DNA from: Archangium sp.
GTDB taxonomy: Bacteria > Myxococcota > Myxococcia > Myxococcales > Myxococcaceae
Assembly (NCBI GenBank): GCA_030681645.1
Contig: JAUXRX010000042.1
Location: 207,534-271,533, forward strand
Reading direction: 5' to 3'
DNA: 64,000 nt
Each line of letters starts with the position of its first letter. The first letter of the stretch is position 1. Positions 44,942 to 53,624 of the stretch are shown in pieces. A program made the translations under genes and the position numbers. The notes beneath the pieces were generated by a model. It made no database searches. It had not been told where the DNA came from and worked only from the letters and a program-made list of their open reading frames with translations.

Positions 44942-46189
44942 ATGCGCCACCTCCGCCTCGCCGTCTTCGCCGTGACTGCCTGTCTCCTGCCGGCTTGTGG
45001 GGTCTCCACGCTCGAGATGAACCAGGCGATCTCGGGCTCGTCGACGCCGGCGGTGACCTGGAAGGACGACGTGCCGGTGCCCGCCGTCGATGCCGGGACG
45101 CCTGGGGGCGAAGAGCCCGCTGGCGAGGAGCCGGATGCAGGCGGGCCCATCATCGTCGCTGAAGACGCCGGCACTCCGCCGCCGGTCGTCGACGCCGGCA
45201 TCCCCATCGAGTGCGAGACGGGCGACACGGCGCCGTGCACGGCCAGCTGCGGGAGTACCGGCGTGAAGCGCTGCCTCAACACCCGCTGGGGAACGTGCAC
45301 TCCGCCCGGCGAGAGCTGCGACAACGGCTCCGACGACGACTGCGATGGCCGGGTCGATCACCACGACACCGACTGCACGCCCATCGTCCGGACCTGCGAG
45401 AGCACCGAAGGCGGCGGCTGCAACGGCGACCTCGGCTACGGCGACGCCTGCAGCCCCGCGGACAACGAGAACGGCTGCAGCGCCGCTCGCTTCAACGCCT
45501 GGTGCAACCGCCGCAACCCGGAGTTCCCGAACATCTGGGACAACTGGATCCGCAACTGGGTCGACAGCCGCTGTGACGGCACCGTCCAGGAGACCGGCAC
45601 GCAGTACAGCACCTGGTTCTGCCGGTCCTCGACGAACGAGCAGTTCGAGTGCACCACGCCGCTGGTGCTCAGCTTCGACGACGCGAAGGTGAAGTACGAC
45701 GTCACCTCGAGGCTGTTCTCCTTCCAGCCGGGCCGCCCGGTGCAGAGCGATTGGCCCACGGCCGCCACGCCCTGGCTGGTACGCGACGTGAACGGCAACG
45801 GCCGCATCGACGACGGCAGCGAGCTGTTCGGCTCGAACACGAAGACGGCAGGTGGCGTGGCGAAGCACGGCTTCGAGGCGCTCGCCGGGCTCGACGGCAA
45901 TGGCGACGGCACCCTCGACGCGAAGGACCCGCTCTTCACCAGCGTCCAGGTCTGGCGCGACGTGAACGGCGATCGCCGCTCGCAGCCCTCTGAGCTCACC
46001 TCGTTGTCGGCAGAGCGCGTCGCCTCGCTCTCGCTGCGCTTCACCACCCAGCCCCGCTGCGACCTGCGCGGCAACTGCGAGCGCGAGCGCTCGACGTTCT
46101 CGTGGCGCCAGGAGGATGGTGCGGCACGGCAAGGCTCCGTCATCGACGTGTACCTGCGCGTGGGCCTGAAGCCGGTGGCGTCACGCTGA
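44942..46189 (+). CDS. Cys-rich lipoprotein with calcium-binding-like loops
   Basis: 415 residues. MRHLRLAVFAVTACLLPAC is a lipoprotein signal. A low-complexity Pro/Asp/Gly linker (about 25-95) precedes a Cys-rich part (about 96-240: CTASCGSTGVKRC, SCDNGSDDDCDGRVDHHDTD). A C-terminal region follows with three Asp/Asn-Gly loops similar to EF-hand or dockerin loops (DVNGNGRIDDGSELFG, DGNGDGTLDAKDPL, DVNGDRRSQPSEL). It is probably surface-exposed and Ca-dependent; the SCDNGSDDDCDG motif is common in myxobacterial secreted proteins. Separated from the preceding cluster by 142 bp, so possibly its own unit. Confidence 0.8.
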   Translation: MRHLRLAVFAVTACLLPACGVSTLEMNQAISGSSTPAVTWKDDVPVPAVDAGTPGGEEPAGEEPDAGGPIIVAEDAGTPPPVVDAGIPIECETGDTAPCTASCGSTGVKRCLNTRWGTCTPPGESCDNGSDDDCDGRVDHHDTDCTPIVRTCESTEGGGCNGDLGYGDACSPADNENGCSAARFNAWCNRRNPEFPNIWDNWIRNWVDSRCDGTVQETGTQYSTWFCRSSTNEQFECTTPLVLSFDDAKVKYDVTSRLFSFQPGRPVQSDWPTAATPWLVRDVNGNGRIDDGSELFGSNTKTAGGVAKHGFEALAGLDGNGDGTLDAKDPLFTSVQVWRDVNGDRRSQPSELTSLSAERVASLSLRFTTQPRCDLRGNCERERSTFSWRQEDGAARQGSVIDVYLRVGLKPVASR

Positions 46190-46216
46190 CTGCGCGGCCG
46201 CCTGGGGCATGCCTGT

Positions 46217-46250
46217 GTCTCGCTCGACCGGCACTCGCTCAAAGCGAGAC
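46217..46250. terminator. hairpin between convergent genes
   Basis: Inverted arms gtctcgct and agcgagac with an 18-base loop, located between the stops of the converging genes at 46189 and 46239. A modest candidate for a shared terminator. Confidence 0.3.
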
Positions 46251-46832
46251 GAACGCCGGTTCGGCCTGACAGCCATTCTTCAGGATGACGAGCGTCTTCT
46301 TCGACGGAGACACCGCGAAGCCGTCGTACCCCACGGGATCGTTCACGGTCGGACTGCTCACGCTGTCGAGCACCGTGATCCCCTTTCCCTCGACGCGCAC
46401 AGCCTCCGCGGCGACCGCGACGTATTCACTCGGAGCGACGGCCCGGCTGGTGAACTTCGCCGCACCGAGCTTGAGCGTGGCGCTCATCGGGTACTTCGGG
46501 TCGACCTTGATGCCCGCGCGCACCAGCGCCGCCTCGGCTTCCTTCCACCGCGCCGCGCGCAGCTTGCCGAGCTTGTCCATGTCTCCGCCCGGCGCCTCCA
46601 TCGTCTCGGAGTACGTGATGATCTCCCAGGAGTCCTTCCGCTTGCCGCCCGGCAGCTCATAGAGATGGATGGAGATCGTCCCTTCGGTCTCCTCGCGCAG
46701 CGCCACCAGCGATTCTTTCGGGTCGAAGCCGATGACCTTGAAATGGCTGATCAGCTCGCACGCCAGTGACGTCGCCGGCAGCAGCGCGATCACCATCAGA
46801 ACGAACGCCTTGACGCCGTGCATGAGGGGCAT
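46239..46832 (-). CDS. exported hypothetical protein (197 aa)
   Basis: From ATG 46832 the product MPLMHGVKAFVLMVIALLPA has a signal peptide cleaved near SLA-C (a Cys follows, so a lipoprotein is possible: TSLAC). The mature part is strand-rich, including LVALREETEGTISIHLYELP and a central helix LRAARWKEAEAALVRAGIKV. Its ending (LVILKNGCQAEPAFVSL) has a second Cys that may pair with the first. Family not recognised. An upstream frame to 46913 is non-coding. Confidence 0.65.
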   Translation of the reverse strand: MPLMHGVKAFVLMVIALLPATSLACELISHFKVIGFDPKESLVALREETEGTISIHLYELPGGKRKDSWEIITYSETMEAPGGDMDKLGKLRAARWKEAEAALVRAGIKVDPKYPMSATLKLGAAKFTSRAVAPSEYVAVAAEAVRVEGKGITVLDSVSSPTVNDPVGYDGFAVSPSKKTLVILKNGCQAEPAFVSL

Positions 46833-46925
46833 GCCCGATGACCTACTACCAAGCTCAGTTGAATCGATCTCCGTCTCGGCTCTACCGGCATGAAACCACT
46901 GCGCCCGTCTCAACTGAGCTTCGGG

Positions 46926-47191
46926 TTAGCAGCGTCGCAGCTGCTCGCGGAAGGCCGACATCGCCGCGTCGATGCTGCGCTGGTCCGCCGCGTTCGCTCC
47001 CTGTCGGTTGGAGGACTCTGGCTCCTCCGTCTCGGCATAAGCGGGCGGGCGGACGGACACGGAGGACGACCCTGGCTTTGCCACGCGCGCTCCCCGTCCT
47101 TCTTTGCTGCGCGCAGCACGCGAGCCAGAATGCGAGCCATGTCTTCATCGCCGGGTGGGGCCACAGGCACCATCATCGTCGGCGGGGTCAC
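46926..47191 (-). pseudogene. small gene split by a frameshift
   Basis: One frame from GTG 47191 reads MMVPVAPPGDEDMARILARV then LRAAKKDGERAWQSQGR with GC-rich third positions. Around 47065-47075 the coding character moves to another frame that ends at 46926 with VRPPAYAETEEPESSNRQGA and then IDAAMSAFREQLRRC. The second part alone could be read from GTG 47084, which has a GGGGAG site 5 bases upstream, giving 52 residues. No family recognised. Confidence 0.4.
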
Positions 47192-47243
47192 TCACGTCCG
47201 ACGTCGCCGACGTGGGCGCGCACAACCAGACCGAGAGCCACCG

Positions 47244-48230
47244 CTAGGCGGTGATGACGATTTGCCCACGCGCCCGCCTGCTCACCATGTGCGCCACCGC
47301 TTCGCCGGCCTGCGCGAGCGCGTAGCTCTTGTCGATCACCACCTTCACCGCGCCCGACTCCAGCAGCGCTCCGAGGTCCTCCAGGTTCCTCCGCGAGGGC
47401 ACGTACTCGACGGAGCGCCATCGCTTCGAGTTGAAGAGCGCCCCGAACGCGACGCTGGGCAGCGCGCCGAACCACTTGCCGCTGCCGATGCTGTTGGGCA
47501 GCAGCACGCCACTCGGAGTGAGCACCCGCGCCGTCGCGGACGGAGCGTGGTTCATCACGTTGTCCATCACCACGTCGTAGCGCTCGGGCTCCTCGAGGTA
47601 GCTCGTCTGCGTGTAGTCGATCACCCGATCGGCCCCCAGTGAGCGCACCAGCTCGACGTTGCGGGTGCTGCACACCCCGGTGACCGTGGCCCCCAGGGAC
47701 TTCGCGATCTGCACCGCGAACGTGCCCAGGCCGCCGGAAGCGCCGTTGATCAGCACCCGCTGCCCCGCCTTGACCTGCGCCACGTCGCGCAGGGCGATGA
47801 GCGAGGTGATCCCCGACATCACCGCGCCCGCCGCCTGCTCGAAGCTGACGCTCGCGGGTTTGTGCGCCAGCTGCGCCGCCGGGACCACGGTGTATTCGCA
47901 GAAGGTGCCCTGGGCGCCTTCCTTGAAAGGCCCCGTCCACACCGAGCCGAACACCGCCTCACCCGGCGCGAAGTCGGTCACGCCAGGTCCGACGGCCTCG
48001 ACCACGCCGGCGACGTCCGATCCCCTCACCTGGGAAGGCGGCCCGCGCAGCCCAAACGCCAGCCTCAGCGCGTAAGGAACACCCCGGGTGGCGATCAGGT
48101 CGGGGGTGTTCACCGAGGTCGCAAGCACCCTGACCAGCACCTCGCCGTTGCCGGGCGTGGGCCGATCGAGCTCGCCCAACACCAGGACCTGCTCAGGCTC
48201 TCCATAGACGGTCTGTAGAATGGCTTTCAT
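47244..48230 (-). CDS. MDR-family NAD(P)-dependent oxidoreductase (quinone reductase-like)
   Basis: 328 residues. An N-terminal GroES-like domain (MKAILQTVYGEPEQVLVLGE, then GEVLVRVLATSVN) is followed by a Rossmann domain with the nucleotide loop INGASGGLGTFAVQIAKSLG near residue 150. No zinc-binding Cys set is visible, which points to the quinone-oxidoreductase/enoyl-reductase branch. Start at ATG 48230. It is divergent from a LysR-type gene with 75 bp between the starts, the classical arrangement for LysR control of the neighbour. Confidence 0.9.
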   Translation of the reverse strand: MKAILQTVYGEPEQVLVLGELDRPTPGNGEVLVRVLATSVNTPDLIATRGVPYALRLAFGLRGPPSQVRGSDVAGVVEAVGPGVTDFAPGEAVFGSVWTGPFKEGAQGTFCEYTVVPAAQLAHKPASVSFEQAAGAVMSGITSLIALRDVAQVKAGQRVLINGASGGLGTFAVQIAKSLGATVTGVCSTRNVELVRSLGADRVIDYTQTSYLEEPERYDVVMDNVMNHAPSATARVLTPSGVLLPNSIGSGKWFGALPSVAFGALFNSKRWRSVEYVPSRRNLEDLGALLESGAVKVVIDKSYALAQAGEAVAHMVSRRARGQIVITA

Positions 48231-48288
48231 GTCCTCCAGATAGCCCGTGCAGAAATGAACGCGCGACGCGCGATTTCGGGAAGCAGCC

Positions 48289-48304
48289 GTGCAAATACGT
48301 GCAC
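48289..48304. promoter_or_regulatory. palindrome in the divergent LysR/oxidoreductase region
   Basis: Inverted repeat gtgca-aatacg-tgcac directly before the LysR start at 48306. LysR-type regulators usually bind interrupted dyads near their own promoter; this site would suit autoregulation. No ribosome binding site is visible between it and the ATG. Confidence 0.4.
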
Positions 48305-48305
48305 C

Positions 48306-49214
48306 ATGGATTGGGACGACCTTCGCTACGTGCTGGCCCTTCACCGCCAGAAGACACTCTCTGCAGCGGCGACCACTCTCCAGGTGACGCGCACCACGGT
48401 CGGGCGGCGGCTGAAGGAGGCTGAGGACCGGCTGGGGGTCAGGCTGTTCGATCGCACCGACGAGGGCTTCGCGCCCACCGCCGCGGGCGACGAGCTGGCA
48501 GAGGCGGCCGTGCGCGTGGAGGCGGAGATCCACGTCACCGAAGGGAAGGTGCTGGGGCGGGACGCCGAGCTCCGCGGCCGGCTGCGCGTCACCACCGTGG
48601 ACTTTCTCTTCGAGTACTTCCCCGAGATCTTCTCGACTTTCATGGAGCGCTACCCTGGCGTGGAGCTCACGGTGGGCGTGACCAACGCCCAGGTCTCGCT
48701 CCAGCGTCGAGAGGCCGATGTCGCCCTCCGCCTGGGCAACAACCCCGCGGAGCGCCTCGTGGGCCGGAAGGTCGGTCGAATGCAGATCGAAGCCTACGCC
48801 GCGCGTTCACTGGTCGAGCGGGTCCGGAGAAAGGCCGGGCGCAAGGTCACGCTCTCTGACTTTCCGTGGCTGCACAACGACGAGCGCGCCGACACCCGCT
48901 GGATGGATGGCTGGCTGGCCAGGCTCGCCCCCGGCGCGAGGATCTCGCTGCGCACAGATGACTACGTGGTCCGGCGCACTGCGATCTTCTCGGGGATCGG
49001 CGCCTTCTTCCTCCCGTGCTTCATCGGCGACCGCGACCCTCGCCTGGTCCGCATCGGGGCCCGGCTCACCGAAGAGGCGCGCGATCTCTGGCTGCTCACC
49101 TTGCCCGAGCTGCGCAGCAACAGCCGTGTTCGGGCCTTCATGGATCACGTGTTCGAAGCCCTCAAGCCGCACCAGCGTGCGCTCGACGGAATGCTCACGC
49201 AGCGGCGGCCTTGA
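48306..49214 (+). CDS. LysR-family transcriptional regulator
   Basis: 302 residues from ATG 48306, chosen because this subfamily opens with M-x-WDDLRY (MDWDDLRYVLALHRQKTLSA); an ATG 51 bases upstream is possible. The winged helix (AATTLQVTRTTVGRRLKEAE) is followed by a linker helix and a periplasmic-binding-protein-like effector domain (VELTVGVTNAQVSLQRREAD, ADVALRLGNNPAERL). It probably controls the divergent oxidoreductase. Effector unknown. Confidence 0.9.
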   Translation: MDWDDLRYVLALHRQKTLSAAATTLQVTRTTVGRRLKEAEDRLGVRLFDRTDEGFAPTAAGDELAEAAVRVEAEIHVTEGKVLGRDAELRGRLRVTTVDFLFEYFPEIFSTFMERYPGVELTVGVTNAQVSLQRREADVALRLGNNPAERLVGRKVGRMQIEAYAARSLVERVRRKAGRKVTLSDFPWLHNDERADTRWMDGWLARLAPGARISLRTDDYVVRRTAIFSGIGAFFLPCFIGDRDPRLVRIGARLTEEARDLWLLTLPELRSNSRVRAFMDHVFEALKPHQRALDGMLTQRRP

Positions 49215-49233
49215 GGAAGAGGCCGCGCCAGGG

Positions 49234-49302
49234 TCCATGACTTCACTGAGTTCGAACCTGATGCCCGGGCGCGAGCTGCACCCCCACGTCCGAAGTCATG
49301 GA
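49234..49302. repeat. 11-bp inverted repeat in the gap after the LysR gene
   Basis: Perfect arms tccatgacttc (49234-49244) and gaagtcatgga (49292-49302) with a 47-base spacer. The 225-bp gap between the LysR gene and the converging lipoprotein gene holds nothing else I can identify. It may end transcription or be a relic of a mobile element. Confidence 0.35.
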
Positions 49303-49439
49303 AAGCGCCCCCGCACGCCCTCCCCTGTGCCACCCTGCCTCCTCCCGATTTCGCCGGGTTGTTCCTCCTTCTCGTTCAGTCGGGCGAAACGACGGCGGCG
49401 GTCACGGTCACGGTCCGCGACTCAATAGACGCGTGACAC

Positions 49440-51809
49440 TCACGGGGGCGTCACGAGGCCGAGGTAACTCGAGTCGTTGTCGAGCACGACCTCGTGGCTT
49501 CCGAGAAAGAAGCTCACGGGAAAGTTCGCTGAGCTTCTGTCCGCCCAGGAGCTGAGCAACACGCCGCCATAGGCCTTCACGGTTGAAGCCTGGCGGTTTC
49601 GGCCCAGGGAGTTCTGTCTGACGTCGCGGAACCAGACGCGCAGGTCGCCCGAGATGGGCCCTTGCAGGAAGCAGAAGCCCCACTCGAGCTCGCCCGTAGA
49701 CGGATCGTGCAGTGTCATCAGCAACCTCGAGTCAGCGGCGGGATCGCAGCGAACTGTCAGCCCGTTCGCAGCTCGGTAGCCCGTGACGCCGGTGCCTTGC
49801 CCCGTGAACAGCGCGAGCACTCGCCCCTGCCACATCATCACCTCGGTGGGCGCGATCCCGGTGATGGGTTGCTGGGGCGAAACGTCGATCAGCGGCTCGA
49901 GAGTCGTGATCCAACGCTGCCGCAGCGACGCGTCGTGTGCATGAACATGAGCGAACCCGGTCGCAATCTGCGTTCCCGGGCCGCGCAGGGGCAGCGAGTG
50001 AAGGCTCACGCTCGTGAAGTACGGCTCGGCCGAATCGCGCGAGAGGGTTCCGACTGAGTAGCTCCCGACGCCTGCGTCGCTCGCCGGAAACGAGGCGCCG
50101 CAGGAGCCCGAAGCATTCACGTAGGTGAGCACAGGCACCGCTTCGGGCGAGGCGACCGTGCAGCTGCCCACTGCCGGGGCCGAGGGATCATGAAGTGAGA
50201 GCGAGACGATCCCGAATGGATAGCGGGCGAGATCGACCGGAACGCTCGAAGCGACCGCCTCGTCACTGCGCAGCGTCAGATCAGAGTCGAGGGCGGCGAT
50301 GGTCGTGAGCTGCTCCTGGCCACCGTCCAGGGCGCCATTCACCGAGAATGCCGTCAGCAGCCCTTCGGTGCCCTGGAGCACCGGGCCCCTTCCCACCGAG
50401 GTCACCTGGCTCACCGTCGCAAAGTCCCACACCGTCGCGCGGATGGGCTCAAAGCGTCTCTCGTCGAACTCGATCAAGGCCCGGTCTGAGGTTTGGAGGC
50501 TGGACCCCGTCGAACCCGCATCAACAGGCCCCCACATGACCCGAAGACCAGGGCCGGGAGGACGATGGCTGACGATGCCGCCCGAAAGCCAAAGCCCTCC
50601 GTCGGGGAGTTCGAGAAAGTTCGAGCTGTCGAAGCCGTAGGTCGAGCTCGAGAGCCTCGAGACCCCGGCGTCTTCATCGAGCGCGATCACGACCGACTGC
50701 AATGCGGATGAGAAAGGAAGGCCGAAGCCCGAGTTCTGATACTTGCCGAGCATCAGCACGCCTCCGTCGCTTCGCACGACCACGTCAGTCACCTCTCCAG
50801 ACCAGCCACCGCGCGCCCACTGGAAGAAGCGCTGAAAGCTGATCGTCCCCTGCATTGACGCGTCGAGCACGAACTCACAGGTTTCGACGACGCGCTCCGA
50901 TTGGCAGGGAAGGCCGTCAAAGCCCGCCACCACGTCGTCCACTTCGGGGACAGCTTCGATTCGGACGAGCTGCCCCGCATCAAGTGACGCCCTGAACGGC
51001 AGCTGATGGTCCGCTCCATTGACTCGAACCGAGCCAGGGCCCAGCCCAACCAGCGACAGCGTGAGCGGGCTCGAGAACACGACGCGCAATTCGAGATCAG
51101 CGGCCAGCGTCAGCATGCACGCAGGCCCCGGAGGGCAAACGGCCGGCACCCAGACGACGGTCGCCACCGGATCGTCGGGCATCGCCTCGAGGGACAACGT
51201 CGAACTGCGAGCAACAAACAGATCGCACGGAGCGGCTTCCCGGCACGTCGCCGACGGCGTGCGCACGCTTCCCAGACCATCGACCTCGACGCGCAAGTGA
51301 ACCTGAGGCGTCGCTGCCGCGGTGACGGTGACGACGCGCGGCCGGTCGGCCAGGACCGAGCAACGAGTCTCGGTCGTGGTGTCGCAATCGCCAGCAAAGG
51401 CCGGGGCAAAGCCGCTGGCCGGGGCGGAGACGACTTCGGCGTGCTCGCCCACTGGGATCAGCAGGTCACATGAGCTCGAGCAATCGGCGCCGCTGGGCAG
51501 CACCTGCACCGAAAGCGGGCCGGCGGCGCTGGAGTCAACCCGCAGAGGCCAGGCTCGACGGGCGAAGGTCGCTCGGCCTGCGTCTTTCGCAGGACAACCC
51601 CGTGTGGGGCCGCAGCTTCCAGACCAGCTGACGAAGTCACAGCCCTCGACGTCGAGGGCCGTGATCATCTCATCGGGAGAAGCCGGGCAGACACCGTCCT
51701 GGCATTCCTGGCCTCGTACCTCGAGATGGCCGACGCATTCGCCCTCGGTTCGCACTTCCAGCGAACAGGACGCGCAGGCCACCACCAGAAAGGCCAGCCA
51801 CGTCTTCAT
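49440..51809 (-). CDS. large lipoprotein, unknown function (789 aa)
   Basis: ATG at 51809 gives MKTWLAFLVVACASCSLEVR, a lipoprotein signal. It overlaps the stop of the preceding gene (TGATG), which fixes the start. The N-terminal 260 residues contain several Cys pairs (GECVGHLEVRGQECQDGVC, CREAAPCDLFV) and resemble Ig-like repeats of myxobacterial surface proteins (RVVTVTAAATPQVHLRVEVD). From about 300 on, a beta-propeller-like series appears (GGVLMLGKYQNSG, GGLWLSGGIV, VMMWQGRVLALFTG). Probably surface-exposed and binding. GC at third positions is lower than in most genes here. Confidence 0.72.
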   Translation of the reverse strand: MKTWLAFLVVACASCSLEVRTEGECVGHLEVRGQECQDGVCPASPDEMITALDVEGCDFVSWSGSCGPTRGCPAKDAGRATFARRAWPLRVDSSAAGPLSVQVLPSGADCSSSCDLLIPVGEHAEVVSAPASGFAPAFAGDCDTTTETRCSVLADRPRVVTVTAAATPQVHLRVEVDGLGSVRTPSATCREAAPCDLFVARSSTLSLEAMPDDPVATVVWVPAVCPPGPACMLTLAADLELRVVFSSPLTLSLVGLGPGSVRVNGADHQLPFRASLDAGQLVRIEAVPEVDDVVAGFDGLPCQSERVVETCEFVLDASMQGTISFQRFFQWARGGWSGEVTDVVVRSDGGVLMLGKYQNSGFGLPFSSALQSVVIALDEDAGVSRLSSSTYGFDSSNFLELPDGGLWLSGGIVSHRPPGPGLRVMWGPVDAGSTGSSLQTSDRALIEFDERRFEPIRATVWDFATVSQVTSVGRGPVLQGTEGLLTAFSVNGALDGGQEQLTTIAALDSDLTLRSDEAVASSVPVDLARYPFGIVSLSLHDPSAPAVGSCTVASPEAVPVLTYVNASGSCGASFPASDAGVGSYSVGTLSRDSAEPYFTSVSLHSLPLRGPGTQIATGFAHVHAHDASLRQRWITTLEPLIDVSPQQPITGIAPTEVMMWQGRVLALFTGQGTGVTGYRAANGLTVRCDPAADSRLLMTLHDPSTGELEWGFCFLQGPISGDLRVWFRDVRQNSLGRNRQASTVKAYGGVLLSSWADRSSANFPVSFFLGSHEVVLDNDSSYLGLVTPP

Positions 51810-52449
51810 CACTCGAGGATTGCCGTATCGAGCCAGACAAGACCTGACCACATCGGCTTGGGAAGGGCCACGTTGCAGTCACTCCCCATGGCCACGAGTT
51901 CGTTGTATTTGAAGCGATCGTCGACTCGAACCGGAACCGTGCGAGTGGGCAAGGGGTCTCACCGGAGTGACCAGGGACGGCCGATTCTGAGACGTTTCTC
52001 GTCTCCGCAACTCCAACGGTCTTGGTGTAGTTCTCCTCAGGCTGGTTCGAGGGTCTGTACATGAAGGTGCCGTCAGAGAAGACAAGCACGTGCTCGCCCC
52101 GACAATAGAGGTCCTGCGTCGACCCCGGTCGAGGGTACCCTTCGGCCTCACAATCCATCGTCACGTCGACGACGCCGGCGCTCGGAGAGTACGTCGTGAC
52201 ACCGAAGTCCAGCACCTTGAAATTGATGCCCTGATAGTAGGAGGCCGCTGGATAGGGCGGGTTAACCTGTCCGTCTTCGGCGTGAACGACGAATCGCGAG
52301 AGTCCCGCAAAGGCAAACGGCAATCCTGTGGGCGATTGGTGCTGAATTGTGTCATTCCCGATTGTTCCTGATTGCCTGAACACTGTTGCGTTCGTCTCCA
52401 GGGATACGTCGCGCGAGTAGGCGGGATTGACTGCAATAACTTCAATCAT
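51809..52449 (-). pseudogene. gene of unknown function with a single frameshift
   Basis: ATG at 52449 opens MIEVIAVNPAYSRDVSLETN, continuing as a strand-rich protein with three Cys (VTMDCEAEGYPRPG, LYCRGEHVLVFSDGTFMYRP). Near 51925-51945, after GHSGETPCPLAR, coding moves by one base to a frame giving TVPVRVDDRFKYNELVAMGS and ending MWSGLVWLDTAILE at a TGA. That TGA overlaps the next start, so the intact product would be about 213 residues. The DNA is clearly less GC-rich than the surroundings. The N-terminus lacks a signal peptide and abuts an opposing gene, so it may also be 5'-truncated. Confidence 0.6.
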
Positions 52450-52921
52450 GGCGTGGAGCAAGCGGCGCTGGCCGATTCCGCTGGTGTCCTTCGGGGTCCC
52501 CATCTCTGAGCTCGGCCTGGTCCCGGGGCTGCCCACGCGCCCGAAGGGGCTGCGCCTCGGGCTGTCGCTCGATGACATCGAGTACGCCCACGAGCTCGAG
52601 CCACTCAAGCAGTGCTCCACGCTCGAGCGACTGACCTTCGGGATGCCCTATGCCTCGGTCGGCAACGACTGGCCGGTGTGGCCGGGGGAACTGGCCTCCC
52701 TGCTCCCGCAGATCAAGGAGGTGAGCTGGATACTCGAGGGCGGCGAGGCGGTGGTTCGCACAGTCGAGAGGCGCTTCGACACGCTGGAGCTCATCGCCTC
52801 GGACGCCGACTTCACGGTCAACCTCCGCGCCTTCAGGCCGCCCGTCACGGACAAGGTCGTCTCGGGTGCGGCTGCCGACGCCATCGCGAAGCGCCTCAAG
52901 GGGTTTCGCCTGGCCCGCTGA
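52448..52921 (+). CDS. leucine-rich-repeat-like protein fragment (157 aa)
   Basis: From ATG 52448 the product MAWSKRRWPIPLVSFGVPIS continues with Leu-rich periodic segments (PKGLRLGLSLDDIEYAHELE, CSTLERLTFGMPYASVG, RRFDTLELIASDADF) that resemble repeats of myxobacterial TIGR02996/LRR proteins. Such proteins are usually longer at the N-terminus. The start coincides with the start of an opposing gene, so both could be cut at a rearrangement junction. Family call is tentative. Confidence 0.5.
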   Translation: MAWSKRRWPIPLVSFGVPISELGLVPGLPTRPKGLRLGLSLDDIEYAHELEPLKQCSTLERLTFGMPYASVGNDWPVWPGELASLLPQIKEVSWILEGGEAVVRTVERRFDTLELIASDADFTVNLRAFRPPVTDKVVSGAAADAIAKRLKGFRLAR

Positions 52922-53025
52922 GTGGCTCGATACCGGCCCTTCCCCACGCGCTCATTGCGTCTTGAGGCTGTTGCGCCGCTGCTGATCAGCGTTGAGTGGT
53001 TCAACGCGAGCGAGTGGTTGGCGGG

Positions 53026-53047
53026 CTGCGAACGCAGATGTTCGCAG
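53026..53047. terminator. hairpin between convergent genes
   Basis: Perfect 8-bp arms ctgcgaac and gttcgcag with a 6-base loop. A second nested stem (tgcggc-tga-gccgca, about 53077-53091) follows before the stop of the converging gene. Together they fill the 170-bp gap and probably end both transcripts. Confidence 0.45.
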
Positions 53048-53093
53048 TCCGCGCCTGGTTGCCACGGTTCGTCCTCTGCGGCTGAGCCGCAAC

Positions 53094-53543
53094 TCAGAGG
53101 CACGCCGATGCGCGGCATGTCCCCGACTCACAGCTCGAATCGGTCAGGCACCAGTCACCCGTTGGGGAAGCGCAGCGATGGTTGAGACAGCTCTGCCGCG
53201 CACCGCAATTCGCGTCGGTCATGCAGGTGGCTGCGGCGCAGGTCGCGAACGTCGCCTTTCCCGCCGCACCTGGGCAATCCCCAGAGCAGCAGTCGTTCGG
53301 GCTTCCGCACGGCCTGCCCTCGACCCCGCAGGCACAGGCACCCGCAGCGCAGGAGTCAGTGGCGCAGTCGCCGTCAGCTTCGCAGCTGGCACCGAGCGCT
53401 CGGCCAGGTTGGCAGAACGGCCCCGAGTCGACGGTCATTCGACACATGCCCGAGGTGCACTGGGAGCTGAGGTGGCACTCGGGGAAAATGATTCCGCAGC
53501 CGGACAGCATCGCGGCGCAGATGACGACGAGCGCTGGCTTCAT
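53094..53543 (-). CDS. Cys-rich lipoprotein (149 aa)
   Basis: MKPALVVICAAMLSGCG gives a lipobox (LSGC). The mature part has about 20 cysteines in repeated units (CHLSSQCTSGMC, CEADGDCATDSC, CGSPNDCCSGDC, CLTDSSCESGTC), the dickkopf/EGF-like C-x5/6-C-x3-C pattern common in myxobacterial surface proteins. Probably disulfide-rich and outer-membrane anchored. Function unknown. Confidence 0.82.
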   Translation of the reverse strand: MKPALVVICAAMLSGCGIIFPECHLSSQCTSGMCRMTVDSGPFCQPGRALGASCEADGDCATDSCAAGACACGVEGRPCGSPNDCCSGDCPGAAGKATFATCAAATCMTDANCGARQSCLNHRCASPTGDWCLTDSSCESGTCRASACL

Positions 53544-53624
53544 CTCACTCAGGCTCGACCTTGGGGACGCGGTGAAGGCAGCGACGTTGAGACACGACCG
53601 GGGCGTGAGAAGATAGCGGCCTCC

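Noticed and set aside
44915..44942. tggcac motif just before the lipoprotein gene, considered as a sigma-54 promoter
   Set aside because: The required TTGC element at the right spacing is absent and the site is too close to the start codon.
46882..47148. Minus-strand frame starting MKTWLAFWLACCAQ, similar to the start of the lipoprotein at 51809
   Set aside because: Similarity is limited to about eight residues, the rest is Arg-rich and unlike a protein, and two other frames in the same place look better.
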